A stretch of DNA of 64,000 bases from Bradyrhizobium sp. AZCC 1721 (GCF_036924715.1 NZ_JAZHSB010000001.1:4517001-4581000); one strand, 5' to 3'; positions 1 to 15,810 are shown, counted from the first letter of the stretch. Translations and numbers: made by a program. Notes: generated by a model not told the origin, from the letters alone.

Positions 1-2677
<2,677 letters not shown>

Positions 2678-2829
2678 CGTCTTCTCCTCGCGTGCCGGTC
2701 GTCACCGGCAGCAAATTCGAAACTTTTATTTGGTGCGCGCCCCACTCAACGTCCGAGAGGAGCGCGAATGCCCGGACCTTTTGCGCGAAGCTTGCCTCGC
2801 GCTTTGGGCCGGACATGGAATCTCAAGCG

Positions 2830-6948
<4,119 letters not shown>

Positions 6949-7108
6949 CGTGGCCTCTCATTTTCGTCGCCTTAGTAGGCGAACCTTCCGAAGCGCGACT
7001 GCCATCGCCCCCGGGTTGAATTGTCGAATCGCTCAAAAGGAACAAAGCCCACTTTCAGGAATTAAATCCTGAATCCGCACTTTAGACCTTCAAAACGCAA
7101 AACGACGC

Positions 7109-7130
7109 GCGGGCGCATGACTGCACCCGC
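7109..7130 (-). terminator. Hairpin in rplL-rpoB spacer, possible attenuator
   Basis: On the minus strand GCGGGTGCA-GTCA-TGCGCCCGC forms a 9-bp stem with one G-U pair and a four-base loop. It is followed by a T-rich stretch (GTCGTTTTGCGTTTT). It sits about 160 bases upstream of rpoB in the 370-bp gap 6949-7318, which holds no gene. An attenuator is known in the same spacer in E. coli. That it works the same way here is inference. Confidence 0.45.
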
Positions 7131-7318
7131 CCGTCATAACTGGTGGTTTCACGGACTGAAAAAGCCCGAAATCTGACTGTCTCCCAACGGGTTACGCCGG
7201 GAACCCTGCCGTCCCCGCCGCCTACCGTCTTTTCCTGCTGCCGCCACGATATGGGGCGGAATAGTGGAGATTCGAGGGGCTAACCCCAAGAATCCCCACA
7301 CTTTTCTGTGTAGTACGC

Positions 7319-7696
<378 letters not shown>

Positions 7697-7746
7697 TGAT
7701 CAGTTCCTTAAAGGTTTGGTTCGAACCAGATTTGATTTGCGAAGGG

Positions 7747-8265
7747 TCAGGCCGCTTCACTCTTTGAGGCATAGGCCTGGACGACGCGCGCGAGCTTGGC
7801 CGCGGGCGCAGTGGAGAGCTGAGCGATCTTGGTCGCCGGCGCCACCAGGAGGCCGACAAGCTTGCCGCGCAATTCGTCCAGCGACGGCAAGGAGGCAAGT
7901 GCCTTCACGCCGTTCACATCCAGGACGGTTTTACCCATCGAGCCGCCGAGAATGACGAACTGCTCGTTCGTCTTTGCGAACTCCATGGCAACCTTCGGCG
8001 CCGCTACCGGATCGTTTGAAGTCGCGATCACGGTCGGCCCCTTCAAAAGGGAGCCAATGGCAACGACGTCCGTGCCTTCAAGAGCAATTTTGGCGAGACG
8101 GTTCTTCGAGACCTTCACCGACGCGCCCGCCTGCTTCATCTGCGTACGCAGCTTCTGCATCTGGGCCACGGTGAGGCCGGAATAATGGGCGACGACTGCA
8201 ACGCTCGTGGTCTTGAAGACCTCGTTCAGCGCCTCAACCGCGTCCTTTTTTGCCGCTCTTTCCAC
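7747..8265 (-). CDS. rplJ: 50S ribosomal protein L10
   Basis: L10 anchors the L7/L12 stalk to 23S rRNA. The protein has 172 residues, starting MERAAKKDAVEALNE and ending in the helical L12-binding tail. The start codon is GTG at 8265, preceded by GGAGAGAG at a spacing of 8. Upstream lies a structured leader, not rplA, because the rplKA genes are almost 5 kb away. L10 usually controls its own operon by binding such a leader. Confidence 0.98.
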   Translation of the reverse strand: MERAAKKDAVEALNEVFKTTSVAVVAHYSGLTVAQMQKLRTQMKQAGASVKVSKNRLAKIALEGTDVVAIGSLLKGPTVIATSNDPVAAPKVAMEFAKTNEQFVILGGSMGKTVLDVNGVKALASLPSLDELRGKLVGLLVAPATKIAQLSTAPAAKLARVVQAYASKSEAA

Positions 8266-8500
8266 AGCAAGCTCTCTCCGGTTGGCGGCCTTCGCTTACG
8301 AGCGAGACCGCCGGGTTGCACCCATCGTCTCGCCCAAAACCTGACCTCTAGACACCAGTCTCAAGGACACCGCCGGGCAGACGACATTTGAAAAGCCTGC
8401 CCTCCCGAACCAGATGGCGCGGGGTGTCGAGGTTCGAACCAAATCAGCGATGGCGCCGCGCAAGGCGACGCTAAAGCGAAATCCGGTCTTCACCCGTCTA
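8266..8500 (-). promoter_or_regulatory. Probable L10 leader of rplJL-rpoBC
   Basis: The minus-strand region just upstream of rplJ contains a hairpin at 8284-8312: GGCGG and TCGCT arms pair with AGCGA and CCGCC around a CGTA loop. It ends about 18 bases before the GTG. An L10-L12 complex binding a leader hairpin to repress translation is established in other bacteria. Because the operon is interrupted upstream, the promoter for rplJ must lie here or a little further out. I could not identify convincing -35/-10 boxes. The rest of the gap, 8500-8850, shows no gene. Confidence 0.55.
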
Positions 8501-8852
8501 TGCAGGCCATAAGATTAAGCCGTTGAGGAACTTGCGTTTCTTCGCGGGCGCCTGCAGTCTCGGACAGGATCGGGGCCATCCGGCAAGCCGAAGGACCCCT
8601 GCCGCATTCCACGAAACGATAAGTTTTCGTTCCTTTCGAGCAATCCATGCGGATGTCCTGAAAGGAATGATCTCCTACCGTAACGGGTTTTCGGAATGCG
8701 CGCACAGACGTGCCAGCAGCTACGGCCAGCACGCCTGGAAGCCATTGTTTAACGAGTCTTGCCCGGCTTGCCAAGAGCAAAATTCACACCAGTTCACGGA
8801 CCGGCCGGACAACAATTTTCGTTCCGAATCTCGAAATTTCATTGACGGTTCC

Positions 8853-8878
8853 GTCACACCGGCGACGCCCGCCTCGTC
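8853..8878 (+). promoter_or_regulatory. ECF41-type promoter
   Basis: GTCACA at 8853-8858 is separated by exactly 16 bases from CGTC at 8875-8878. The published ECF41 target is TGTCACA-N16-CGTC, so the match lacks only the first base (C instead of T). The site lies immediately upstream of the ribosome-binding site of the first gene of a three-gene unit whose third gene encodes an ECF41 sigma factor. Autoregulation is therefore likely. The resulting 5' leader would be very short. Confidence 0.7.
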
Positions 8879-8897
8879 TTGGCCGCAGGAGGTTCTC

Positions 8898-9275
8898 ATG
8901 CGGCGTCAGTTGGCAGCCATTCTTGCGATACCCACGGTTCTGAACGGGCTGGCCATGCTCGTGGCCGGACCGCTCTGGTATCAAACCGTGCCCGGGGTGC
9001 CGGACACCGGCCCGTTCAACCCACATTTTGTTCAGGACATCGGTGCGGCGTTCCTCGTGGCCGGCCTGGCACTGGCCGCGCGGGCATGGCGCCCCCGCTA
9101 TTGGCCGGCGGCCGTGGCAGGCGCGGGCTTCCTCGCCGCGCACGGTCTGATCCACCTGGTGCTGATCGTTAGCGGGCACGCCCACAACGCCGCGTTCGAT
9201 CTTCTTGCCGTGGTCCTGCCCTCCGCACTCGCCCTCTATTCCGCCTTTCCCAACCAAGGAGAACGATATGCGTAA
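8898..9275 (+). CDS. Small four-helix membrane protein, unknown function
   Basis: This 125-residue hydrophobic protein has about four membrane segments: near residues 5-25, 45-62, 68-88 and 98-116. A periplasmic-looking loop WYQTVPGVPDTGPFNPHFV lies after the first. The ATG at 8898 follows AGGAGG. Longer upstream starts were rejected because the upstream sequence has no membrane-protein character and crosses the promoter. It overlaps the next gene by 8 bp. As first gene of the ECF41 unit it is a candidate effector, but no biochemical role can be read from the sequence. Confidence 0.8.
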   Translation: MRRQLAAILAIPTVLNGLAMLVAGPLWYQTVPGVPDTGPFNPHFVQDIGAAFLVAGLALAARAWRPRYWPAAVAGAGFLAAHGLIHLVLIVSGHAHNAAFDLLAVVLPSALALYSAFPNQGERYA

Positions 9276-9813
9276 TTGGATCGCCCGCCGCAGTTTGCGC
9301 GCATTCGCCAAACGCTATGGTTACGACGTCAGCTATCTCGAAATGATGCTGATCGAATCGCCTGGCGCCTTTTTCAAGTTCGCGCCCATCATGAAGGCGG
9401 CCGCGCACCGCGAGGCGGTCCCGACCGATGCGAGTTTCGCTGCCAAAATCGTCGGCGCGCTGGCGGAGGATTGCGGCCCCTGCACGCAACTGGTCGTCGA
9501 CATGGCGCTGGAAGCGGGCATGGCCAAGGACCAGATTGAGGCGGTTCTTCGCCGCGATCCGCGCGCGATGAATGATGCGACTATGCTCGGGTTCCGGTTT
9601 GCCGACGCCGTGGTGCGCCGCTCCGCCAACGACGACGAGTTTCGCGACGCCGTCCGCGCCCAATGGGGCCCGAAAGGCGTGATAGACCTGACGATGGCGC
9701 TACAGCTCGGCCGCATGTTCCCGATGATGAAAGCCGGGCTCGGCTATGCCAAGGAGTGCCGCCGCGTCTCGGTGAATGGGCACAATGTCGATGTCGTCAA
9801 ACAGGCTGCATGA
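9268..9813 (+). CDS. Carboxymuconolactone decarboxylase/AhpD-like protein
   Basis: This 181-residue all-helical protein has the CxxC motif EDCGPC near residues 69-74. That motif is the signature of AhpD/CMD-fold proteins, which act as alkylhydroperoxidase-type thiol reductants or as decarboxylases. The substrate is unknown. The start ATG at 9268 follows AAGGAGAA and overlaps the previous gene by 8 bp. Its end overlaps the sigma-factor gene. Genes of the CMD family are typical partners of ECF41 sigma factors (the COE group), which fits this context. Confidence 0.88.
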   Translation: MRNWIARRSLRAFAKRYGYDVSYLEMMLIESPGAFFKFAPIMKAAAHREAVPTDASFAAKIVGALAEDCGPCTQLVVDMALEAGMAKDQIEAVLRRDPRAMNDATMLGFRFADAVVRRSANDDEFRDAVRAQWGPKGVIDLTMALQLGRMFPMMKAGLGYAKECRRVSVNGHNVDVVKQAA

Positions 9814-10672
9814 CGGGGACCCGCTGGCGCCCCATCGCGGGCGCCTGCTCGGGCTCGCCTATCGCATGCTCGGCAGCCGCTGCGACGCCGAAGACGTCGT
9901 GCAAGACGCCTATCTCCGCTTTGCCGGCGCCCAGGATGTCCGCAACGCGGAAGCGTTTCTCGTCACCATCGTGACCCGGCTTTGTCTCGATCGCCTGAAG
10001 AGCGCGAAGGCGCAGCGGGAGATCTATATCGGGCCTTGGCTTCCGGAGCCCGTGTTCGACGCGGAAAGCCTGTCGGCCGAAGCCGCCACCGACCTGGCCG
10101 ACGACCTATCGTTCGCCTTGTTGCTGGCGTTGGACCGGCTTTCTCCGATGGAGCGCGCGGCCTTCCTGCTGCACGATGTGTTCGACACGCCGTTTTCCGA
10201 AATCGCCGCGATGCTCGACCATAGCGAGGCCGCCTGCCGTCAACTTGCCTCGCGCGCCCGCCGAGCGGTGCGCGACAACCGCCCGCTACCCGCGGCCGCG
10301 CCGGACAATCACGCGCGCCTGTTGCGTGCTTTTAGCGAAGCGGTTGCCAGCGGCGACGTCAGCCGGCTGGCCGAATTGCTGCGCGAGGACGCGGTTGCGA
10401 TCACCGATGGCGGCGGCCGCAAATTCGCGGCGCGCAATCCGATTGTTGGGAAAGACAAGGTCGCCCGCTTCTTCGTCGGCATTGCCGGCAAGACCGCCGG
10501 CCAAGACGTCCGTATCGAGCCGGCTGTCATCAACGGCGCCATTGGCGCGCTACTCTATCTCGATGGCGAACTCGACCTCACCTTGAGCATGGCGATCGAC
10601 GGCGACAGAATCGCCGCGATCTATGTCGTCCGCAACCCCGACAAGCTGCGCCACGTGCCGCGCCCCAGTTGA
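9776..10672 (+). CDS. ECF41 (SigJ-type) sigma factor with SnoaL-like C-terminal domain
   Basis: This is an extracytoplasmic-function sigma factor of 298 residues. Sigma region 2 (near 22-80) and region 4 (near 115-168) are followed by an NTF2/SnoaL-like C-terminal domain. All three ECF41 hallmark motifs are present: WLPEP at 88-92, DGGGR at 211-215 and NPDKL at 287-291. In ECF41 proteins the C-terminal extension replaces an anti-sigma factor and controls activity. The exact start is uncertain: ATG at 9776, 9788 or 9794 are all possible. The gene overlaps the CMD gene by at least 20 bp, so translation is probably coupled. Confidence 0.93.
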   Translation: MGTMSMSSNRLHDGDPLAPHRGRLLGLAYRMLGSRCDAEDVVQDAYLRFAGAQDVRNAEAFLVTIVTRLCLDRLKSAKAQREIYIGPWLPEPVFDAESLSAEAATDLADDLSFALLLALDRLSPMERAAFLLHDVFDTPFSEIAAMLDHSEAACRQLASRARRAVRDNRPLPAAAPDNHARLLRAFSEAVASGDVSRLAELLREDAVAITDGGGRKFAARNPIVGKDKVARFFVGIAGKTAGQDVRIEPAVINGAIGALLYLDGELDLTLSMAIDGDRIAAIYVVRNPDKLRHVPRPS

Positions 10673-10683
10673 ATGCGGATCGG

Positions 10684-11355
10684 TCAGCAGGAACCGATCC
10701 GCATGGATAGCTCGACGTCCTCGCCGAATGGCGTGGACAGATAGCCGCCGGCCGACGCGCGCACGCGCGCCAGGTAGTCGGGGCTGTCGTCGGCATTGTC
10801 GGCGACGATTAGGGCGCCCGGCCGAAGGCGGCTCTCGACCAGGCTCAGGATTTCCGGATAGAGCGCTTTGGCCCCGTCGAGCAGTAGCAGGTCGAGCGTA
10901 TCGGGGAGATCGACGCTGAGCGTCTGCAGGGCGTCTCCCTCCCGAATCTCCACGAGGTCGATGAGCCCGCCGGCCATCAGATTGTCGCGGGCCCGCGTCA
11001 CCTTGGACGGCTCGAACTCGCTGGTGATCAAGCGGCCACCGCCATTGTCCCGCAATGCTGCGGCGAGGTGCAGGGTCGAGATGCCGAACGAGGCCCCAAA
11101 CTCGACGATCGTTCGCGCGCGAGAGCTTCGCGCCAGCATGTAGAGTAGCGCGCCGGTTTCTCGCGAGACGGCGAGCGGAGCATTCTTCAGGCGCCCGTAG
11201 AGGTCGCGGTAATCGGTCTTGCTGCGCATCATGCGCGCCCGAGCTTCGTGCGAGAGATCGGCCACGGCAGCCTCGGTCTCTGCTGAGGCCGCGTCGGCCT
11301 CTTCGAACAGGCGATCCAACAGGGGCGCAAGCGGGGTGGTGGTCAGGGTGGTCAT
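10684..11355 (-). CDS. Class I SAM-dependent O-methyltransferase
   Basis: This 223-residue protein has a Rossmann methyltransferase core. Motif I VEFGASFGIS lies at 84-93, an acidic residue for SAM ribose (SEFEP) near 113, and LLLLDGAK near 157-164. It is closest in style to the CmcI/caffeoyl-CoA O-methyltransferase group, which methylates small hydroxylated molecules. The acceptor is not evident. It is convergent with the sigma factor (11 bp between stops) and divergent from a TetR gene with 92 bp between starts. That TetR protein probably controls it. Confidence 0.88.
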   Translation of the reverse strand: MTTLTTTPLAPLLDRLFEEADAASAETEAAVADLSHEARARMMRSKTDYRDLYGRLKNAPLAVSRETGALLYMLARSSRARTIVEFGASFGISTLHLAAALRDNGGGRLITSEFEPSKVTRARDNLMAGGLIDLVEIREGDALQTLSVDLPDTLDLLLLDGAKALYPEILSLVESRLRPGALIVADNADDSPDYLARVRASAGGYLSTPFGEDVELSMRIGSC

Positions 11356-11447
11356 GCAGGTCTCCGGTCTGGGTGAGCGCGTCGTTGCGCCGGACCAAAA
11401 ATACGACTAATCATTCGCGTTATCTAATCGCATTCCCGCCGCTCCTG

Positions 11448-12113
11448 ATGACCGATCGCCGAAGTCCTTCAGTTTCCTCGCGAAAACAGCCCCAGCAGGC
11501 CCGCTCGACTGAGCTCGTCGCGGCGATCCTGGGTGCTGCTATTCAGGTTTTGGAGAAGGAAGGCGCGCAACGCTTCACGACGGCGCGGGTGGCCGAGAAG
11601 GCCGGCGTCAGCGTCGGATCGCTGTATCAATACTTCCCGAACAAGGCGGCGATCCTCTTCCGCCTCCAGAGCGACGAATGGCGGCAGACGACCGAGCTGC
11701 TGCGCGGCATCCTTGAGGACGTCCGGAGACCGCCGCTCGAACGGCTGCGTACGCTGGTCCACGCCTTCATCCGCTCGGAATGCGATGAGGCCGCGGTGCG
11801 TGTCGCACTCGATGACGCTGCCCCGCTCTACCGCGATGCGCCGGAGGCGCACGAAGCGAGGGCGTCGGGGGACCGCACTGTCCAGCTCTTCATGCAGGAA
11901 GCGCTGCCCGAAGCCTCAGAGGCGACACGTGCATTGGCCGGTGAGCTGATCACAACGACGCTCAGCGCGGTGGGAAAGCAGTTTTCGGAAAGTCCTCGAA
12001 CCCCTGCCGAGATCGAGACCTATGCCGACGCCATGGCGGATATGTTTTGCGCCTACCTCAAAGGGCTCGCGCACCGCGGAGACGATCAGGCGGAGCTTGA
12101 CGTCACGGGGTGA
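11448..12113 (+). CDS. TetR family transcriptional regulator
   Basis: This 221-residue repressor has a typical N-terminal helix-turn-helix at about 43-69 (FTTARVAEKAGVSVGSLYQYF) and a C-terminal ligand/dimerisation domain. I chose the ATG at 11448. Reading the frame further upstream would run into the divergent methyltransferase gene. The 92-bp divergent spacer contains two CTAATC repeats, but no clear palindrome. Its 3' end overlaps the convergent dehydrogenase gene by 28 bp. The ligand is unknown. Confidence 0.9.
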   Translation: MTDRRSPSVSSRKQPQQARSTELVAAILGAAIQVLEKEGAQRFTTARVAEKAGVSVGSLYQYFPNKAAILFRLQSDEWRQTTELLRGILEDVRRPPLERLRTLVHAFIRSECDEAAVRVALDDAAPLYRDAPEAHEARASGDRTVQLFMQEALPEASEATRALAGELITTTLSAVGKQFSESPRTPAEIETYADAMADMFCAYLKGLAHRGDDQAELDVTG

Positions 12114-13045
12114 GCGAGCGGCTTACCGGCAAAGAACGCCTCAAGATTGGCCAACACGCAGTTCTGCATCGCCACATGCGACTCCAGCGTATGGCCGCCG
12201 ATGTGCGGAGAGAGCACGACATTGGGCAGCGCCGTCAGGGCGTCCGGCGCATGCGGCTCCTTGGCGTAGACGTCGAGGCCTGCGCCGGCGATGGTCTGGT
12301 CCGACAGCGCCGCGATCAGGGCCGGCTGGTCGATCACCGAGCCGCGCGAAATGTTGACGACATAACCCTCCCTGCCGAGCTTGCGCAGGATATTGGCGTC
12401 AACGGCGTGGTTGGTGTCCGCGCCCGCACGCACCGCGATCATCAGGACACTGCACCATTCGGCCAGCGCATCAAGCGTCGGAAAATATTGATAGGGAACG
12501 TCGTGCTGGCGACGGCTGAAATAGCCGACCTCGGTCTCGAACGCGGCCACCCGCGCCGCGATCTTGCGGCCGATTTCGCCCATGCCGTAGACGCCGATTT
12601 TTCGGCCAAGCATGCCCGCCTGCGGTCGCATCATCGGCGAAGGCTTTGCGGCCGCCCAACTGCCGCCCCGTACGTAATCGTCAGCCACCAGTAACCGCCG
12701 CGTAGCCGCCAGCATCAGCGTGACCGCGATGTCCGCGACCGACGCCGCATTGGCGCCTGGGCTGTGACCGACGGCGATCTTCCGTTTCGCCGCCGCCACC
12801 AGATCGACGCCGTCATAGCCGGTGCCGTAGCAGATGATCGCGCCCAGTTTCGGCATCATGTCCATCGCGTCGCCACGAAGCGGCGTGCCGCCCGCCGTGA
12901 TCAGCGCTCTGATGTCCGCAAGTTGCTCGGCGGAGAACACCTCATTCGGCGCCTTGCCGGCGGCGTTCAGCAGTTCAAAGCGTTCGCCAAAGCGCTCCAT
13001 CTGGGCTTTCGGGAAACGCGAATAGATCAGGACTTTCTCGGGCAT
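12086..13045 (-). CDS. D-2-hydroxyacid dehydrogenase (NAD(P)-dependent)
   Basis: This 319-residue enzyme of the D-isomer-specific 2-hydroxyacid dehydrogenase family reduces 2-keto acids such as glyoxylate or hydroxypyruvate, or does the reverse. The nucleotide-binding motif GMGEIG is at 154-159. The catalytic Arg is in NISRGS (234), Glu in KEPHAP (263) and His in SPHIGGH (281). The ATG at 13045 follows AAGGAAG. A start 30 bases upstream is possible but lacks a better ribosome-binding site. It lies directly after the rplA terminator, so it is not part of the ribosomal operon. Confidence 0.93.
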   Translation of the reverse strand: MPEKVLIYSRFPKAQMERFGERFELLNAAGKAPNEVFSAEQLADIRALITAGGTPLRGDAMDMMPKLGAIICYGTGYDGVDLVAAAKRKIAVGHSPGANAASVADIAVTLMLAATRRLLVADDYVRGGSWAAAKPSPMMRPQAGMLGRKIGVYGMGEIGRKIAARVAAFETEVGYFSRRQHDVPYQYFPTLDALAEWCSVLMIAVRAGADTNHAVDANILRKLGREGYVVNISRGSVIDQPALIAALSDQTIAGAGLDVYAKEPHAPDALTALPNVVLSPHIGGHTLESHVAMQNCVLANLEAFFAGKPLAHPVTSSSA

Positions 13046-13109
13046 TGTTCTTCCTTCTTGCCAAGTCCTTGCCAAGTCCGACGGGGCGACGATTACGCAA
13101 AAGCGACAT

Positions 13110-13147
13110 CAAACGCAAAGGGCGGAATCGGTCGCCCGATTCCGCCC
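13110..13147 (-). terminator. Rho-independent terminator after rplKA
   Basis: A perfect 12-bp stem (GGGCGGAATCGG, loop GCGA, CCGATTCCGCCC) begins about 27 bases after the rplA stop codon on the minus strand and is followed by TTTGCGTTT. It should end the secE-nusG-rplKA transcript. This supports the view that rplJL-rpoBC is transcribed separately here. Confidence 0.85.
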
Positions 13148-13173
13148 CTGCAATTCACTTAAGCCGCCACGAA

Positions 13174-13866
13174 CTAGCCGAGCAGCGTGCCCGGCTCGAC
13201 CTTGACGCCCGGGCCCATGGTGGAGGAGACCGCTACGCGCTGGATGTAGGTACCCTTGGCGCCGGCCGGCTTTGCCTTCGCCACAGCATCCGCAAGCGCC
13301 TTGACGTTCTGCACCAGCTTTTCCTCGGAGAACGACGCCTTGCCGACACCGGCCTGCACGATGCCGGCCTTCTCGACGCGGAATTCGACCGAGCCGCCCT
13401 TGGCGCCCTTCACGGCTGACGTGACGTCCATCGTCACGGTGCCGATCTTCGGGTTCGGCATCATGCCGCGCGGGCCGAGCACCTTACCGAGGCGGCCAAC
13501 CAGCGGCATCATGTCGGGGGTTGCGATACAACGGTCGAAGTCGATCGTGCCGCCCTGGACCTTCTCGACCAGGTCTTCGGCGCCGACGACGTCAGCACCG
13601 GCAGCCTTGGCTTCGTCCGCTTTGGCGCCACGGGCGAACACGCCGACGCGCAGCGTGCGGCCGGTGCCGTTCGGCAGGTTGACGACGCCGCGAACCATCT
13701 GGTCGGCGTGGCGCGGGTCGACGCCGAGATTGATCGCGATCTCGATCGTCTCGTCGAACTTCGACGTGGCGCGTTCCTTGACCATCTTGATGGCATCCGC
13801 GAGCGGATAGAGCTTCTCGCGGTCGATGCCCTCACGGACCTTCTTCAAACGTTTTCCGATTGCCAT
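13174..13866 (-). CDS. rplA: 50S ribosomal protein L1
   Basis: L1 is the stalk protein that helps release tRNA from the E site, and in many bacteria it represses its own mRNA. It has 230 residues, as usual, with N-terminal MAIGKRLKKVREGIDREKLY and the signature GRLGKVLGPRGMMPNPK near the middle. It starts 6 bp after rplK, and a strong terminator follows it. Confidence 0.99.
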   Translation of the reverse strand: MAIGKRLKKVREGIDREKLYPLADAIKMVKERATSKFDETIEIAINLGVDPRHADQMVRGVVNLPNGTGRTLRVGVFARGAKADEAKAAGADVVGAEDLVEKVQGGTIDFDRCIATPDMMPLVGRLGKVLGPRGMMPNPKIGTVTMDVTSAVKGAKGGSVEFRVEKAGIVQAGVGKASFSEEKLVQNVKALADAVAKAKPAGAKGTYIQRVAVSSTMGPGVKVEPGTLLG

Positions 13867-13872
13867 GGTCCG

Positions 13873-14301
13873 TTACCCCGCAACTTCCAGACCCATCGAA
13901 CGGGCGGAGCCCTCGACCATCTTCATGGCCGACTCGACGGAATCGCAATTGAGATCCTTCATCTTCTTCTCGGCGATCTCGCGCACCTGCGCGCGTGTCA
14001 CCTGGCCCGCCTTGTCGCGGCCCGGAGCTTTCGAGCCGGACTGGATCTTGGCAGCCTGCTTGAGGAAGTAGGACATCGGCGGCGTCTTCATCTCGAAAGT
14101 GAAGGAACGGTCCGCATAGATGGTGATGATCACCGGGATCGGGGTGTTCTTTTCTTCCTTCTGCGTCTGCGCGTTGAACGCCTTGCAGAATTCCATGATG
14201 TTGAGGCCGCGCTGACCAAGCGCGGGGCCGATCGGGGGAGACGGATTGGCCGCACCCGCCGGCACCTGAAGTTTCAGGTATCCGGTCACTTTCTTTGCCA
14301 T
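13873..14301 (-). CDS. rplK: 50S ribosomal protein L11
   Basis: L11 belongs to the GTPase-associated centre of the large subunit. It has 142 residues with the N-terminal PPIGPALGQRGLNIMEFCK signature and the C-terminal rRNA-binding domain. The start ATG is at 14301. rplA follows after 6 bp and nusG precedes it by 130 bp, which is the standard order. Confidence 0.99.
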   Translation of the reverse strand: MAKKVTGYLKLQVPAGAANPSPPIGPALGQRGLNIMEFCKAFNAQTQKEEKNTPIPVIITIYADRSFTFEMKTPPMSYFLKQAAKIQSGSKAPGRDKAGQVTRAQVREIAEKKMKDLNCDSVESAMKMVEGSARSMGLEVAG

Positions 14302-14431
14302 GTATCACTCCTGTTGTGCCGGCCGGGGCCGGCGGTTTCAGGGTCCGTGGTTCGGTTGAAGCGCGGTTGGCGACCGCCCTCATCCTCCCACGGCCTTAGT
14401 TGACGCGAAGACAAGCTTCGCGCCGCTCCGA

Positions 14432-14983
14432 TCAGACCTTCTCGACCTGACCGAATTCCAGTTCGACGGGCGTGGCGCGGCCGAAGATCGACACCGCGAC
14501 CTTCACGCGCGAACGCGCTTCGTCAATTTCCTCGACCACGCCGGAGAACGACGCGAACGGACCATCGGCCACGCGGACGTTCTCGCCGATTTCAAACGAC
14601 ACCGTGGCCTTCGGCCGCTCAACACCTTCCTGCACCTGCTGCAGGATGTGCATCGCCTCGGATTCGGAGATCGGCATCGGCTTGTTTTCGGCGCCGAGGA
14701 AGCCCGTCACCTTTGGCGTGTTCTTGATGAGATGGAACGCCTCGTCGGTCAGTTTCATCTTCACCAGCACGTAGCCCGGGAAGAACTTGCGCTCGGCATC
14801 GATCTTGCGGCCGCGGCGCACCTCGGTGACCTTCTCGGTCGGCACCAGTACCTGGTCGAACAGTTCCTCGAGGCCGCGCTGCTTCGCCTGCTCGCGGATC
14901 GATTCCGCCACCTTCTTCTCGAAATTCGAGTAGGCGTGAACGATATACCAGCGCTTGTCCATCGTAAGGGTTCCGGTGCTCAT
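14432..14983 (-). CDS. nusG: Transcription termination/antitermination protein NusG
   Basis: NusG binds RNA polymerase and links it to Rho or to the ribosome. The NGN domain begins with DKRWYIVHAYSNFEKK. The KOW domain near the C-terminus contains VRVADGPFASFSGVVEEID. The start is ambiguous: ATG at 14986 or 14983 overlaps the secE stop, and ATG at 14962 begins MDKRW. I chose 14983 (183 residues) because it gives translational coupling with secE. The family length is about 175-185. Confidence 0.96.
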   Translation of the reverse strand: MSTGTLTMDKRWYIVHAYSNFEKKVAESIREQAKQRGLEELFDQVLVPTEKVTEVRRGRKIDAERKFFPGYVLVKMKLTDEAFHLIKNTPKVTGFLGAENKPMPISESEAMHILQQVQEGVERPKATVSFEIGENVRVADGPFASFSGVVEEIDEARSRVKVAVSIFGRATPVELEFGQVEKV

Positions 14984-15174
14984 CATTGGACGCCCAGCAG
15001 GAAGGTGACGACGTAGCGGATGATCAAATCCGACAGGAAGAAAAAGATCGAAGCCAATGCGACCATGACGAAGACCATGATCGTCGTGATCGTCGTCTCG
15101 CGGCGCGTCGGCCAGGTGACCTTGGCGGTCTCCGAGCGCACTTCCTGCAAGAATTTGAACGGGCTGAAAGCCAT
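14983..15174 (-). CDS. secE: Preprotein translocase subunit SecE
   Basis: This 63-residue SecYEG component has one C-terminal membrane segment. The cytosolic conserved stretch is FLQEVRSETAKVTWPTRRET, and the membrane helix follows from about residue 33. It sits directly upstream of nusG with overlapping stop and start, as in most bacteria. The 358-bp gap upstream to 15532 shows no gene. The operon promoter is probably there, but I could not assign its boxes. Confidence 0.97.
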   Translation of the reverse strand: MAFSPFKFLQEVRSETAKVTWPTRRETTITTIMVFVMVALASIFFFLSDLIIRYVVTFLLGVQ

Positions 15175-15532
15175 CGTTGGTTACCGCGTCCTTCGTGAGA
15201 CGATTGCGATTTAAACCGAATTCAAACAGCCCTCTAGTGCCCAGCCCTCTCTCGAAGGATGAGCCGCCAAGCGGGCTCGATTGTTCGGGGGAATTCAAAG
15301 CCGCGCCGGATATCCGCATCTCAACGGGCCGGCAGCAGGTGGCGGGTATCTACTGCCGCCCGGGCAAAAGGTCAAGGTACGGGGTGCCGCGGCCCCTGTC
15401 GGCTGGCTGAACGGGACGGAGCCGTTTGGTTAACCCGCCGGTACCGGGTCGGCTCAAATGCACACAAGGCCCCCACCCTGATTTTAAAAGCTCTTGAATA
15501 TCCTGTTTGCTGCACTGGGAAGTGAGACGACC

Positions 15533-15718
15533 ATGGCACTATTGGGCCAAGACTACGAAAGACCTTCGGGCGAGACCGCGTGGACCATTCTCGACGCGGC
15601 ACACGACCTCGGCGACACCGTTACCGTCGATGCCTGCCGGCGGGTGATCGATGCCGACCTGCGCGGCGACACGCCGGCCACCTCGGACATGGCGGTCCTC
15701 TCCGCGTTCTTCGGCTAA
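15533..15718 (+). CDS. Small conserved-looking hypothetical protein
   Basis: This is a 61-residue acidic protein starting MALLGQDYERPSGETAWTIL, with no motif I recognise. It lies divergently upstream of secE and downstream of tRNA-Trp on the opposite strand. The ATG at 15533 is preceded by a weak GGGAAGTGAG. A TTG 39 bases upstream is an alternative. Codon use resembles neighbouring genes, so I consider it probably real but functionally unknown. Confidence 0.55.
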   Translation: MALLGQDYERPSGETAWTILDAAHDLGDTVTVDACRRVIDADLRGDTPATSDMAVLSAFFG

Positions 15719-15810
15719 TTGCCGGGCAGCGCCAGGGAAATCACCGCGGATTGATCGATCCGCGAAGGATCGCCGGCCTGTCGAAAATCAGCGTAAGTAT
15801 TTGATTTAGC

